64,000 nucleotides of DNA, from NCBI RefSeq assembly GCF_001659605.2, contig NC_035169.2:10810546-10874545 (forward strand), read 5' to 3'. A model generated the notes under the pieces. That model was not told the origin of the DNA. It saw nothing but the letters and a program-made list of their open reading frames with translations, and searched no databases. Origin of the DNA: Manihot esculenta. Taxonomy: Eukaryota > Streptophyta > Magnoliopsida > Malpighiales > Euphorbiaceae. The translations under genes and the position numbers were made by a program. How positions within the stretch are numbered: position 1 is the stretch's first letter; every line of letters begins with the position of its first letter. Positions 1-11,346 of this stretch are shown piece by piece.

Positions 1-236
1 GTGCAAGTTCAGCCGAACAAATGGGTTTACAAAGTTATTTCTACAATGGGGTTGAAGAGAGCCAGAAATTAGTTGGTGATGGTGGGTGGAGTGAGAAGCA
101 AAATGGATTGTGGGGAGAAAATCCAATAATAGATTATGGTCTAGAGGAGATTAAGCTGCTTATTAGCACTAGCAGTTGTAATAACTTTCTGTTTGAAGAA
201 AACAAGACAGCAGAAGAAAGTGTTATGTACTATTGA
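1..236 (+). CDS. C-terminal exon of a probable R2R3-MYB transcription factor (partial)
   Basis: An open frame enters from the left window edge (codons in phase from base 3) and stops with TGA at 234-236, giving about 77 residues with no visible DNA-binding domain. The tail is acidic and ends in a short conserved-looking stretch (DYGLEEIKLLIS, then SCNNFLFEENKT and a terminal MYY). This style of C-terminus is, from memory, typical of the MYB61/MYB86 group of R2R3-MYB factors, nuclear regulators of secondary wall and phenylpropanoid genes. The MYB repeats would lie left of the window, so the assignment rests only on the tail. The internal ATG at 21 is not a credible start because the frame is open upstream of it. 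It could instead be the tail of another transcription factor. Confidence 0.45.
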   Translation, partial: ASSAEQMGLQSYFYNGVEESQKLVGDGGWSEKQNGLWGENPIIDYGLEEIKLLISTSSCNNFLFEENKTAEESVMYY

Positions 237-1639
237 ACGCTGACTGTGAGGAAAATATCAAAGATTTGAAAGGGTAAAAAAAGGAGGAGATGGGTTTTGA
301 AATTAAAATCTTGAAAGATTTCAGATTTGTTTGGATATTTGATTTAGGTGTTCTTCCAATGGATAACACTTTTTTGTTTTCTTTGTATATGGTAAAAACC
401 TTCCTTTCAGCATTTCTTTTTGAGAAATGACTTGTTGCATGCTATTACTTAGTATATTTCTTTTCTAAAAAGAGATTACATAATATCTAAACTTTAATAA
501 CTCAATTAATTCATATTCGCATAGAAAGTATTATCATAAAATAATTTATATGCATATTTTATAGGTAAAAATTGAACTCAAAATCACTAATTAATAAAAA
601 AAAATTATGACTTTTCATTTTTATCTCTCAAGATAATATTTAATTACAACTATATTCATAAATAAATTAAGTGTTGTCCAAAGAAGACTAGTTAGCCACC
701 TGGATCCAGTTGGCTATCGTAGGTTTAAGAGATTTTAAGTTATACTTTTCTGTTCACAAAGAAGATGCGATATGAGGCGAGAATTATTATAAGGATTGCG
801 TTGATAATAATGTATAATTACTATTTTATTTTTAAAATAAAATAAATAGATTGTTCATAAATTATCATGTTCAGTTTTTATTTTTTGTGCCTATTATAAG
901 GCTTTTAATAGAATACTGCCGTTACCTTTGTGATTTGCTTATATAATCTTAACTAATCGGGGTATTTTTACTCACCGGATATCAAATGATTCTTAAGATC
1001 AAGAAGTTTATCATCTTGTTCAAAAATAAAAGCATAAAAATCTAAGCATATGCATTTTTTTAACAGTTTTTCTTGAAAAAATTTCTTGTTTGTCTTTAAT
1101 GATTAATTAAATATGCAATCAAATGTTTTGGGATTTTTTTTTTTATAAAATTCATAAAATTTGAAAATATTCAAGCACAAGAAAGATCCTTGGATATTGG
1201 TGGATACTATCACGAAAGGTTTAAAAATGACTTGATGTTAATCCTAATCTCAGTCTTGTTAAACAAGTATTTGTTAATTAATTACTTTTTTTTTTTTAAT
1301 AAACCCAAGAGGCCAACATGGTGAGCTCTATAAACAAGTGATATGATCAATGTAAAAATTAAAGAGATTTATTTATTTATATTTTGGGTTTATGATAGTG
1401 GAATTTAGATAAGGATTATCCAAAATAAATAAGAATTGGGAGTGACAAATTATTGTTAAAATCTGAATTATAATGCTTAATGATCAATAAGTTGACCCAT
1501 GGAAACCATGTCTGAATTATTGATAGCCTTTTGATTAGGACACGTGAAGTATGGACCGGGGTAAAATAAATAAATAAATAAATAAATTATGGTTGATTAT
1601 CAAAATGAATTTGGGAGGAAACAAGTAGGGGTTTCAAAA

Positions 1640-2045
1640 TTTACTGAATTGAATAAATTAGAAATTAAAATTTTGATATTTATGAAAATTGAATTGAATT
1701 GATTTTGATCAAAAATTGAATCGAATTAAATGGGTCTGATTCGATTCGGTTTAATCGATTTAAATTTTTAATAAATTTTTTATTTTTTATACTTTATTTT
1801 TAATATTTTAAAATTTAATTGAAATATTTTAATTTTAATATGATTTAATATTTTTATATTATTAAAAATAATATACTATTATCATTAATCGGTTCGATTT
1901 AATTTTTTTTATCAAAATTAAATCAAATCGAAATAACTGAAATTTTTAAAATTAAAAATTAAATCAAACTGAAATTAATAAAAATTTAAATTGAATTTTT
2001 AAATTAATTCAATTCGATTAATTTTTTCAATTTAAATTGAATACT
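1640..2045. repeat. AT-rich degenerate inverted/low-complexity repeat
   Basis: The stretch alternates oligo-A/T with repeated words such as GATTCGATTCGGTTT and, further right, their approximate complements (AATTAAATCAAATCGAAA). Left and right halves are loosely complementary, as in many plant fold-back repeats. No clear termini or target-site duplication can be drawn by eye. Confidence 0.3.
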
Positions 2046-3746
2046 ACATACTTTTAAATATAAAAAGTTATAAAGAAAAAAAAATATGGTGTTAGCATAG
2101 AAAATAATTTGTATGTGAAAAATATATTTTATAGAAAATATTTTTTAAAAAATATTTTATTTTTAATGTTTGGTTATAACGTTTAAAATAATTAAAGAAT
2201 ATTAATTAATTTATAAATAAAAGTGTTAATAAAATTTTTAAAGTTTAAAAATTGACTTGCTCTTTAAAAAATAACCAGAGGGAGTATTTTTTTAAAAAGA
2301 CTAAAATAATTTTTGTAGACCAATTCTTTTGAGTTGTAAAATAATGAAAAATATTTTTAATACTTGAAGTTGTTCATGGGAATTAATTAATTTAATTATA
2401 TATAATTAAACTCATTTGGATTAATTAAATCCTAAAAAAATAATGATGTCCTTTTTTATGTATAATTGATAGGTTTTGGTGTTTTGATTAGACAATTAAA
2501 ACTTATTGTTTTTTCCAAGAAAAGGCAGAAAACCAATGTTGAAAGATGAACACTTTGCATTGTCCTCTTCACCATTTTGTTTGATTCTCATGTTAAAAAA
2601 TATTAGATTAGTGGGGTTTGCCAGCTATTGGCATTATGTGAGATTCAAACATCATATTGTCTTCAATCTATTGGAAAGTGGATTTTTTCTTTTTTTTGGA
2701 AAGAGGCTAAAATGCGGATGGGTTGGGTTGATTTCTGGGTTTTGGGTTGGCTGTTTGGGCATGGATTGTGCTTGGCTTAACGTGGGTTGCTTCTTGAAAT
2801 GCTATGTGGCTAAAGCCCTCTTTGTATTTTGTTTGCCCATGGCTTTTTTAAATGCACTACAATTGCATTGTTCCTTTTGTCTGTTTAACCCTACCAATTG
2901 CATTGTTACAAAAAAAAGAAAAAAATAAAAATTTGCTCTGAGCCAACTACTTGTTAGTATTTCAAAGTACAAGTTATACTTAAATCTAAGAGATATTTAA
3001 TTTAATATTTGAATGCAGCAATTGGCCGATAGATATTGAAACAGTTAAATCAAATGTGTGGTAAACTTTTAAAAAGTTAAAAGAATAGCTAATGGTATGA
3101 AACTTAGGAGCCTTTTTAATTAATTTTAGAGTATGCTTGATTTAATTGTAGGATATAATTAATAGTCGTAACCTATAGTTATTCTAACTAATATATTTTA
3201 AATATTTGATAAATTATACCTATTTATTTAATATTAGAATGTAAAATGGCTAATAAGAAAATATATCAATATATTATTTTATTATATAATATATATAACA
3301 ATTAAAATTTTAAATATAAATTCTTTTCATACTCATACATAATTTTTATAATATCATAATAAATATTATAAATTTAAAAAATACTACAACTATTTTAATT
3401 ATTATTTATAATAAATTTAATTTATTTATTTTATCTTGTAATTTTTAAAGAATTTATTGATAAAAATTTTAATTTATAAAATTATAATTAATAAATTTTT
3501 GAAGGGTAATATAGTCAAAATAAATTTAAAAGTCAAACAAATTATAGAGTTGATTCGAAATGTAGCCGATAAGCTTTAAAAAAAAAAAGCTTCATATCAG
3601 CTATTAAATAAGTTTAAAAAAGTTTACTAAATACATTGATTTAGCTATTTGAATATATTTGTATTCTTATTTTACCATATGGAAACAAATATGAAATTTA
3701 GACAGTTTATTTTGATTTTTCAATTAAAAGACTTTATTATATGATA

Positions 3747-4292
3747 ACCGCCTGATTTTCCTAGTCCCGGAATAAGAACGGATCCAAAAGAAGCTCACAA
3801 GTCTAAAGTCCGTCAGACCATACGCTCGAAAGACGGCCCGATTTCACAAGTCCGGAACCAGCAACTCAGGGCTATTCGGATCAGACACGAGCACAAGCCC
3901 AATAGGGAAGCATGCCCAATCACTCACCAATCATATTCGTACGCATGACAGAGAGAATTAAATGGCCGCCTGGCGTGGAGAAGGAATCTGATTCGTTCGT
4001 ACGTACGGGTCTGAGTGACATGGACAGATAGCACTATAGACTGGGGGGTTTCTCTCTTCTTAAATCTCTCTTCTGAAGGCAAAAGGGGACTTCTTCTTCA
4101 TTCTCCTTCCTGAATTCTATTTTTATTTTCTCTCTGTAACTCTTGTCTAAATATATTATTTCAATTCATAAAATTTAACTTGAACATCGGAGGGTCTCCA
4201 CCGGGGCATCCTCGGTAGACTCCTGACCGTTTTTCCTTATTTTGCAGGTCTTTTCATCAAATAGAACATTGAGAGACCCATGTAATGGACCC
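3747..4292 (+). mobile_element. LTR-like retroelement remnant (possible solo LTR)
   Basis: A GC-richer island in AT-rich surroundings. Its right part reads like the 3' end of a plant Ty3/gypsy LTR: a pyrimidine-rich leader, a TGTAACTCTTG stretch, then GCAGGTC and AGAACATTG, resembling the LTR/primer-binding-site junction of Tat/Athila-type elements. An 8-bp direct repeat ATATGATA flanks the island (3739-3746 and 4293-4300), but no terminal inverted repeat matches it, so the exact borders are uncertain. No coding sequence is retained. Confidence 0.4.
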
Positions 4293-6485
4293 ATATGATA
4301 GACCAAGAAGAAAGCCAGATTTTTCATGAAGCATGTTCATAGAGTAGGAGGAGAAAAAGATTTATCATTAAATGTAACAAAATTATGTAACTTCAATATA
4401 AAATCATTTTTAAAATGATTTCTGTAACTAAAGTGATTAAATTTTAAAAATTGGTTTTTAATTATCTATAAAAATTTATCAAATAAAATTCATCATTTGA
4501 AATGAAATTTCTTTTATTTTTAAACTTTTCAAATATAATTAAATAAGTCAAGCAAACTTTACTGTCCATCTTGATTTCACAATTCCATGCTAATGTCATT
4601 GTTTATGTAATTTTTCCTTTTATCCTAAGAAAAAAATTTAAATAAATTATTTTAAAATCACATAATAATTTTAATTTTTTTAAAATGAAAATTTTTAATT
4701 TAAAAAAAATAAATTTTTCATATTAAATAATAAAATTGTTAAAAAAAGTGAATAATTTATTACTTAAAATTATAATTAGATAGTTAAAAGTGAAAAAATT
4801 TTAACAGTTAATTTTTAATATTTCAACTATAAATATTAATTTTTTATTTAAATAAAAAATACCTCTCATGAAATTAATTATTGTTAGGCCACTGTCCTCA
4901 TTAAAAACCAATATTTTTCCAGTAAAGGTTGCATTAAAGAGCCGCCACTTATTAAACTTCTTTTTTCTTGTCTTGACAATAATTAAAAGGGTAGAGATAA
5001 CTCGGCAGAACTCTTGTGAGAAAAAGACAACAAGATATAGATTGAATTTGGAAGTGGAAGAATACAAAAAAATAACTAACGTGTTAATTTTTTTTAAAAT
5101 TATATAATATAAATTAAAAAATTAAATTTTGTATTTTAATTTAAATTTATCTTTAAATTATTATTAAAAAATTAAATAAAATCTTATTTGATTTACACAA
5201 AAAAATAAATTTGATCATAATCAACAAAATTGACTGCCGTGTTTTTTGAATATAGAGTTGAGAAAGAATTAAAAATTTAGAATGCAATACTATAATAATT
5301 TATTATAATAAATTTATCATAATCAACAATTAAAGTGTATATTCTACGTATAATAGTTGAAGTTGGTCGAAAATATTTTGGTCCAAGGAGAGAAGTAACT
5401 TCTCGTTGAACAATGTTCTCCTTATATGACAAACTTAAATTGAGGATTGCACCCTAATATCATATATATATATTTTGCGTCCTACATCTTTAGTATATAA
5501 AATTATAAAAGGTTTATTAAAAAATTTAGATTAATCATTTTTTATTTGATAAAAAATAAATTTATAAATTATTTAAATAATTTTTAATTGGACTTTTATA
5601 AAATTTGACAATCTTATATTTATTTCCTATTTTAAATCCCACACATTCACCATTAAAGAAATTTCAATAATTCAAACATTTCGGTTGATTTTCAAAATAA
5701 GACTGGGAGTTTGTTTTATTTTACCGGAGAGTTTGAGATTAAAATAAAAATAATGTATTATGATATAGGAAACTAAAAGATTAAGAAGGAAAGAAAAAAG
5801 ATAATATAAAAATAAAATAAAATATTTCTCAATAAATAAACAATACTTATATGTTTAGAACCATGGTAACTACATTAAAGGTAAATTCAGAGATATACTT
5901 CAACTCCTTTGATTTCCTGCTTCAATAGAGTTAGAATAAAAACTCAGTTTGTTGAAAATAACTTAATATTTTTTATAAAAAAATATTTTTTAACAAAATA
6001 ATTTATTTAATTTTAATTAAAAAATAAACTATATTAATAATTTATACATAAATATTTAATGAGATTTTTAAAATTTAAAAAATGATTTTTTTTTATAAAA
6101 AATATTTCCGTAAACTATTTCTCAACGTTTCAAATGTGTGAAAATAAAAAACTCAATATTTAATAAGATTTTAAATATAATTATCAAATACGTGGACAAA
6201 TGAATAGGGACCAACTCTTTGTTGCCTAGTTTTTTTCTTTTGTCCAACTTGTTGCGTAGTTAATTCACCCCAATAATGTTCATTCACGAACCCGACAGTT
6301 GGAAGAGACGGCGAATGGGCGATTACTGGTGTCACCTGTAAACCAACTACTTGTAGTTCTCGGCGGGAAAGTCGACGAATTTCCTTTCCTACTTCCTCGC
6401 CCTTATCTGCCTCAGTATTTATCGCCAAATTGAACCCTGAAAAAATAAACAGAAAAAAATAAACGAGTTTTTCATTTTTCTCATC

Positions 6486-9400
6486 ATGGCAAAATCTTAC
6501 AATCCCCAGACCCAAACCTACTCATCTCCAAGACCGCCGGTTCATCTCCCTACAAACCCCGATCTTTCCCTCACCTCGTTCCTCTTCCACTCCACTCTTT
6601 CTTCCTCTAGCTCCGCCGCTCTTATCGACGCTGACTCCGGCGAAACTCTAACCTTCCGGCAGCTCAGGATCCGGGTGTCCAAGCTAGCTCACGCCTTGCT
6701 CAAGCTTAACATTGTTAAAAGCGATGTTGTTCTCATTTTGGCCCCGAATTCGATCCATATCCCCATTTGCTTCCTCGCAATAGTCTCCACCGGCGCTATC
6801 GCTTCCACTTGTAATCCGGCGTATACTGCTGCTGAAATCTCTAAGCAAGTTAAGGACTGTAATCCTAAACTCATAATTACCGTACCTCAGCTTCTCCACA
6901 AAGTAAAACAGTTCAATTTGCCGTTAATTCTTTTGAATTCTACAAATTCCGATGATTTAGCTTCAAACTCTAAGGTTTGGAATTATTCAGACTTGGTTCA
7001 ATTATCCGGAGAAGTTTCCGATTTACCGGTAAACGATGTCAAACAAAACAACGTCGCTGCTCTCTTCTACTCGTCCGGCACCACAGGTACAAGCAAGGGT
7101 GTGATATTGACTCATAGGAACTTTATTGCCACATCGCTTATGGTGACGGCTGATCAAGATAGATACAAGGAACCGCAAAACGTTTTCTTGTGTTTCCTAC
7201 CTATGTTTCACATATTTGGATTTTCAGTAGTTACTTACTCGCAGCTTAGGAGAGGGAATACTGTAGTTTCGATGGAGAAGTTCGAGCTGGAGAAGATGTT
7301 GAGGAGTATCGAGAAGTATAGAGTTACGCATATGTTTGTTGTGCCGCCGGTAATGATTGCCCTTGCGAAGCAGAACGCTGTGAAGCAATTTGATTTATCG
7401 TCATTGAAGGTGATTGGATCAGGGGCAGCCCCGTTGGGAAAAGATGTGATGGAGGAGTGTGCAAAGAATCTGCCTCGCGTCGACTTTATCCAGGTTCTTG
7501 AGTTATATAAGTTTTCAATTCTGTTACTTTTTGTTTTCATTTTGCTTTATTTGGTCAATAAGAAAGGGTAAGGAAACGGAATGGAAGTGTCACATAATCG
7601 AATTCGGCTTATTATTCTCGTACTGTACGTGATTATAAGGATTTCATTTGACGTTTGTGTTGAGTTCTATTTTTATTAGGCGAATGCATTTGTAACGGAA
7701 ATTGTTCTTTGCCATCTGCATGGTGTGGATAAATATTGATGGCACATGACCCGAGAATCTATTTTGATTCTTCATTCTAATCTAATTGTTTTGTTGAGAC
7801 AATTGATTGGAAATTTTTTTTTCACTATTTGTGGTCATTACATATGAATAGAATGAAGGAATCCCCTTCATTATCTAAAAAAAAGATTTATCATATTCAT
7901 TATTCATCTGTATCAAATTTATGGTTTCATTGGTGCAACGATTAGTATTAATGCACCTCTGCATTGAAAGTTTATGGTGGACGTGGATTATGAACAAATA
8001 GGAGTATGTCTTATGTTTAATTAAGGCATTGAAAGAAGGCTTTACAAGCAATATTTTCCTTAACAAATGTAGTTGCTATGAGGAACTGCGATCATGATTT
8101 GTATATACAATTAACATGGCAGGGATATGGCATGACAGAAACTTGTGGAATTATTTCAGTAGAGAATCCAAAGGAAGGAACTCGACTCTCTGGTTCAACT
8201 GGGGTACTTGTTCCTGGTGTTGAATCCCAAATAGTTAGTGTAGACACATCAAAGCCTCTTCCACCTTATGAGATAGGAGAAATATGTCTTCGCGGAGCAA
8301 ATATGATGCAAGGTAGAACTTTGTTTGGATATTCCATGTTCATTTTCTATTACTTATAACATTATTTAATTATTATTTTGCATACTGTTTACGCATCATG
8401 TAAATGTTGACACCATTTCCATGCCTCCCCATTCATGTAGAAAATTCTAGTAGTCATGGTGTTCTTTACATTGATTTAGGAAATAAATATTTCTGTTTTG
8501 GGAAATGGAGTACATTCAGGAATGAGATTTCTGTTGAAGATATCAGCATTGATGTAGTTTTATTTTGGGTTTTATACAACTGATGAAACACTTTGTCTAA
8601 AGTTCACCTGCATCAATATTGTTCTTTGGAACTTTTTAATTGATTTTTAGACCTTAGAAATCTGGCCAACCAGTTTAACCATTCATAGTTGAAACTTAAT
8701 TCTCATCTAATATCTTGGAGAATTATGTTGAATGTAATTGCGATACAATTCATGATTGCCTGGGAGACAATTTTATATCACTTTATGAGGTACCATAACA
8801 AAGTTCTACATTTGATACTCAATTTTCAGCGAAAATTATATTGGTTCTAGTGCCATGATCAAATGGAAGCTGTACAACAGACTTAGGTTCAAGCCTATTC
8901 TACTACACCTCAGCGTTATGTTCAACTGCTAAACTGCTTTGCAAGCACCCGGCCTAGCCAAAATAAGAGGCAGAAAAGATCAAAAGAAAAGGCAGATATT
9001 TCTTTCAGATTGATTGTATTAATAAATCATTGAATTTGTTTTGTTTCTTGGGGATATACTTAACAGGTTATTTTAACAATCCACAAGCTACAAAGCTGAC
9101 AATAGATGGGCAAGGTTGGTTACACACTGGAGATCTTGGATATTTTAATGAAGGAGGAGAATTATTTGTTGTGGACCGAATTAAAGAGCTCATTAAGTGT
9201 AATGGCTTTCAGGTAAACTTAATTTTGTGTGATGGTCAAAGCGTACTGCTTCTGAAGCTAGACTTTTTCCTGGGTTGGGGATCTGAAATTGATATCTTAA
9301 TGTCACAGATCACTAACACCTTTCAATTTGTTCAGCATTGCCTATTTTTTTATGGATGCATTAGAGGGTTAATCTGAACTTCTCCTCTTTCATGGAAATA

Positions 9401-11346
9401 AATTCCAGCTTTCCTCTGCTTTATTTAATAATGGTGCTGTGATGCTCAGTTTTAAACATGAAAATACTTCTCTATGCACTTTTATCACCTTCTCAATGGT
9501 CTGGTTTAATTTTCTAGCTAATGGTTTAGATTTCTAATTGAAACATAACTTTGGTCCTACTTGCCGTGTAAAATACTAAAAATTTCAGTTTAAGTTAATG
9601 AACGTTTCCCATTCTTTTAGTTGTCACCCTTATCTACATTAAAGTGCTCAATAAATTTAACCTTCAGAATTTATGTGAGTAACAGTTTTTTTTAGAAGAC
9701 TACATATGCCCAGCTGTCAAAAGCCCTGTGATGCAAGGGGGGGGGGGGGGGGGGTGCTCAGAGGTTGGAGTACTCACTAGCATTACAGCAAATTTTTGGA
9801 CATTCAAACTCACTTTCAAATTTACACAATTCTAAGTGCACTCTTTGATAATCTATTTAATTAATTGGTCAATGAATCAAGTTTTTTATGCCTCTGAGTT
9901 GTTATTGATAGGTTGCACCAGCAGAACTCGAGGGTTTACTGCTTTCTCATCCTGAAATATTAGATGCTGTTGTCATCCCGTAAGCTGGAAACGATATAAC
10001 TTCTTTCTCATATCTAGGATTAGATGTCTGTTACATTTTTTGACATACTGCATGATAACTGAGAATGGGTGTCCCTTTTTAGGTTCCCTGATTCTAAAGC
10101 TGGGGAGGTCCCGATTGCATATGTTGTTCGCGCCCCTAACAGCTCCCTTACTGAAGAAGATATTCAGAAGTTTATAGCAGATCAGGTAATAGACTTACCT
10201 ACATTAATGCTCCAAGTAAAACTAAATTACAATAATTTGACTTTTAACTTGATTTTCATTGATCCAATAGAACTCCATGAAGTAACGATTCTATTAATTG
10301 TTATATTTATTTATTTATACAATTAGCTCATTCGAACTCTAGATCTCATTTCAATATTGTGCTAGGCAATAATGCTTCTTATAGCTAATATGGAAATTTT
10401 TATAATGCACCACGACATAGATTATCTCATTAATGGATCACAAACACAGAGTTGGATATATGTTGGTAAAGTCAAACCAACCGGTGGGTTGTCAAGTCCT
10501 TCGAATGTAGTGATATACGCTCATTCAAACTTGGCGCTTTCCTATTGGTTTAATATAATGATCTTAGTGCAGGCAAAAATTTCACTTCAGTGTACCTCAT
10601 TCTTATCTGCTATTTAAAATAAAAAGAAAAATAGTATTTGACCCAGTTAAAAAAAATGGAAAAAGAGAGAGATGGACGTAGACCAATCATTGTTTACTGG
10701 TCCAGGCTCAACCTAATGTCAAGGTAAAAGCAAGATGGGTTGACTATAGGCCCAAATAAATATAATAAGACTAATTCATCTCAAGCCAAGCCCAAGAGTC
10801 GGTTAGCTCTCTATTGCGTTGCGACTGAAATCAAGTGAGAATAAGCTAAAGCTGCGTGTATCTAAGTTTGACCTTTATTTGGACCAGTCAAATTTGATTA
10901 GGCCTAGCTTTGAGAATGCAAGAGATAAATCTACGTCGAACTATTATGCAACTGAAAATTTGGTGGCTAAATCGTGAATTTCTTCCTTTTCTTCTTGGGA
11001 TAAAAGGTTTTTTTTTGTTTGTTTTTCTTTGTCAAAAAGAAATTTGATAAATTGTTGTTTTTTAAGCTAAAAGACAGTTTCCTTCTCCAATAAATGAGAG
11101 CTCTTGCATAGTTGTAAATATCATGCTTGCTGAAAGATTACCCTGAATGATGTCCTTGTACAGTCTACATGATTGATGAATAGGCTGAGCCCTCTATTTT
11201 TTCGCAATTTGATTAGAGTCTACCTGCTGCAGGTTGCACCATTCAAACGATTACGCAGAGTGACATTTATAAACAGTGTCCCCAAGTCAGCTTCAGGAAA
11301 AATATTGAGAAGAGAAATGATTGACAAAGTCCGATCCAAGATCTAA
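6486..11346 (+). CDS. 4CLL7: 4-coumarate-CoA ligase-like acyl-CoA synthetase (4CLL7 type)
   Basis: Six exons: 6486-7493, 8123-8312, 9067-9212, 9912-9979, 10083-10185 and 11233-11346 (TAA). All have GT-AG borders and consistent phase, giving 542 residues, the usual family length. The protein is an AMP-forming adenylate ligase that activates a carboxylic acid to its acyl-AMP and then CoA thioester. Visible motifs are the P-loop [11 protein letters not shown] (about residues 196-206), the YGMTETCG core at the start of exon 2, GEICLRG (388-394, 4CL box II with Cys), WLHTGDLGY and VDRIKELIK, and the C-terminal catalytic lysine in SASGKILRR. The protein ends in SKI, a variant peroxisomal targeting tripeptide, which fits the peroxisomal 4CLL/OPCL clade. 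Closest by memory is Arabidopsis At4g05160; its substrate (fatty acid or jasmonate-precursor type) cannot be read from sequence. The first ATG follows a leader with no long upstream frame. No lesions are seen. Confidence 0.93.
9737..9754. repeat. Poly(G) tract, 18 G
   Basis: An uninterrupted run of 18 G on the plus (coding) strand inside intron 3 of the ligase gene. Immediately 3' lies a tRNA-like A-box sequence. Long G runs can form G-quadruplexes and are length-unstable. Confidence 0.95.
9755..9850 (+). mobile_element. Possible tRNA-derived SINE fragment in intron 3
   Basis: Right after the G run, TGCTCAGAGGTTGGAGTA resembles a Pol III A box. About 40 bp later ACATTCAAACTC resembles a degraded B box (GTTCAAATC). 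This order and spacing are those of a tRNA-derived SINE head. No 3' tail or target-site duplication is clear, so this is tentative. Confidence 0.3.

Larger units (their letters stand above)
237..6485. other. AT-rich intergenic region with no supported gene
   Basis: Downstream of the MYB-like stop lies about 6.2 kb of AT-rich DNA. It holds a low-complexity repeat of A/T with CGATT/CGGTT words near 1640-2045 and a GC-richer LTR-like island at 3747-4292, listed separately. The final 250 bp before 6486 should contain the promoter and 5' UTR of the ligase gene; I see no unambiguous TATA box there. Open frames here (for example 2506-2928) look like chance. Confidence 0.6.

Noticed and set aside
2506..2928. 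140-codon open frame on the plus strand
   Set aside because: Phe/Leu/Cys-rich composition from T-rich DNA, no domain, no supporting splice or promoter signals; its end is poly-Lys from an A tract.
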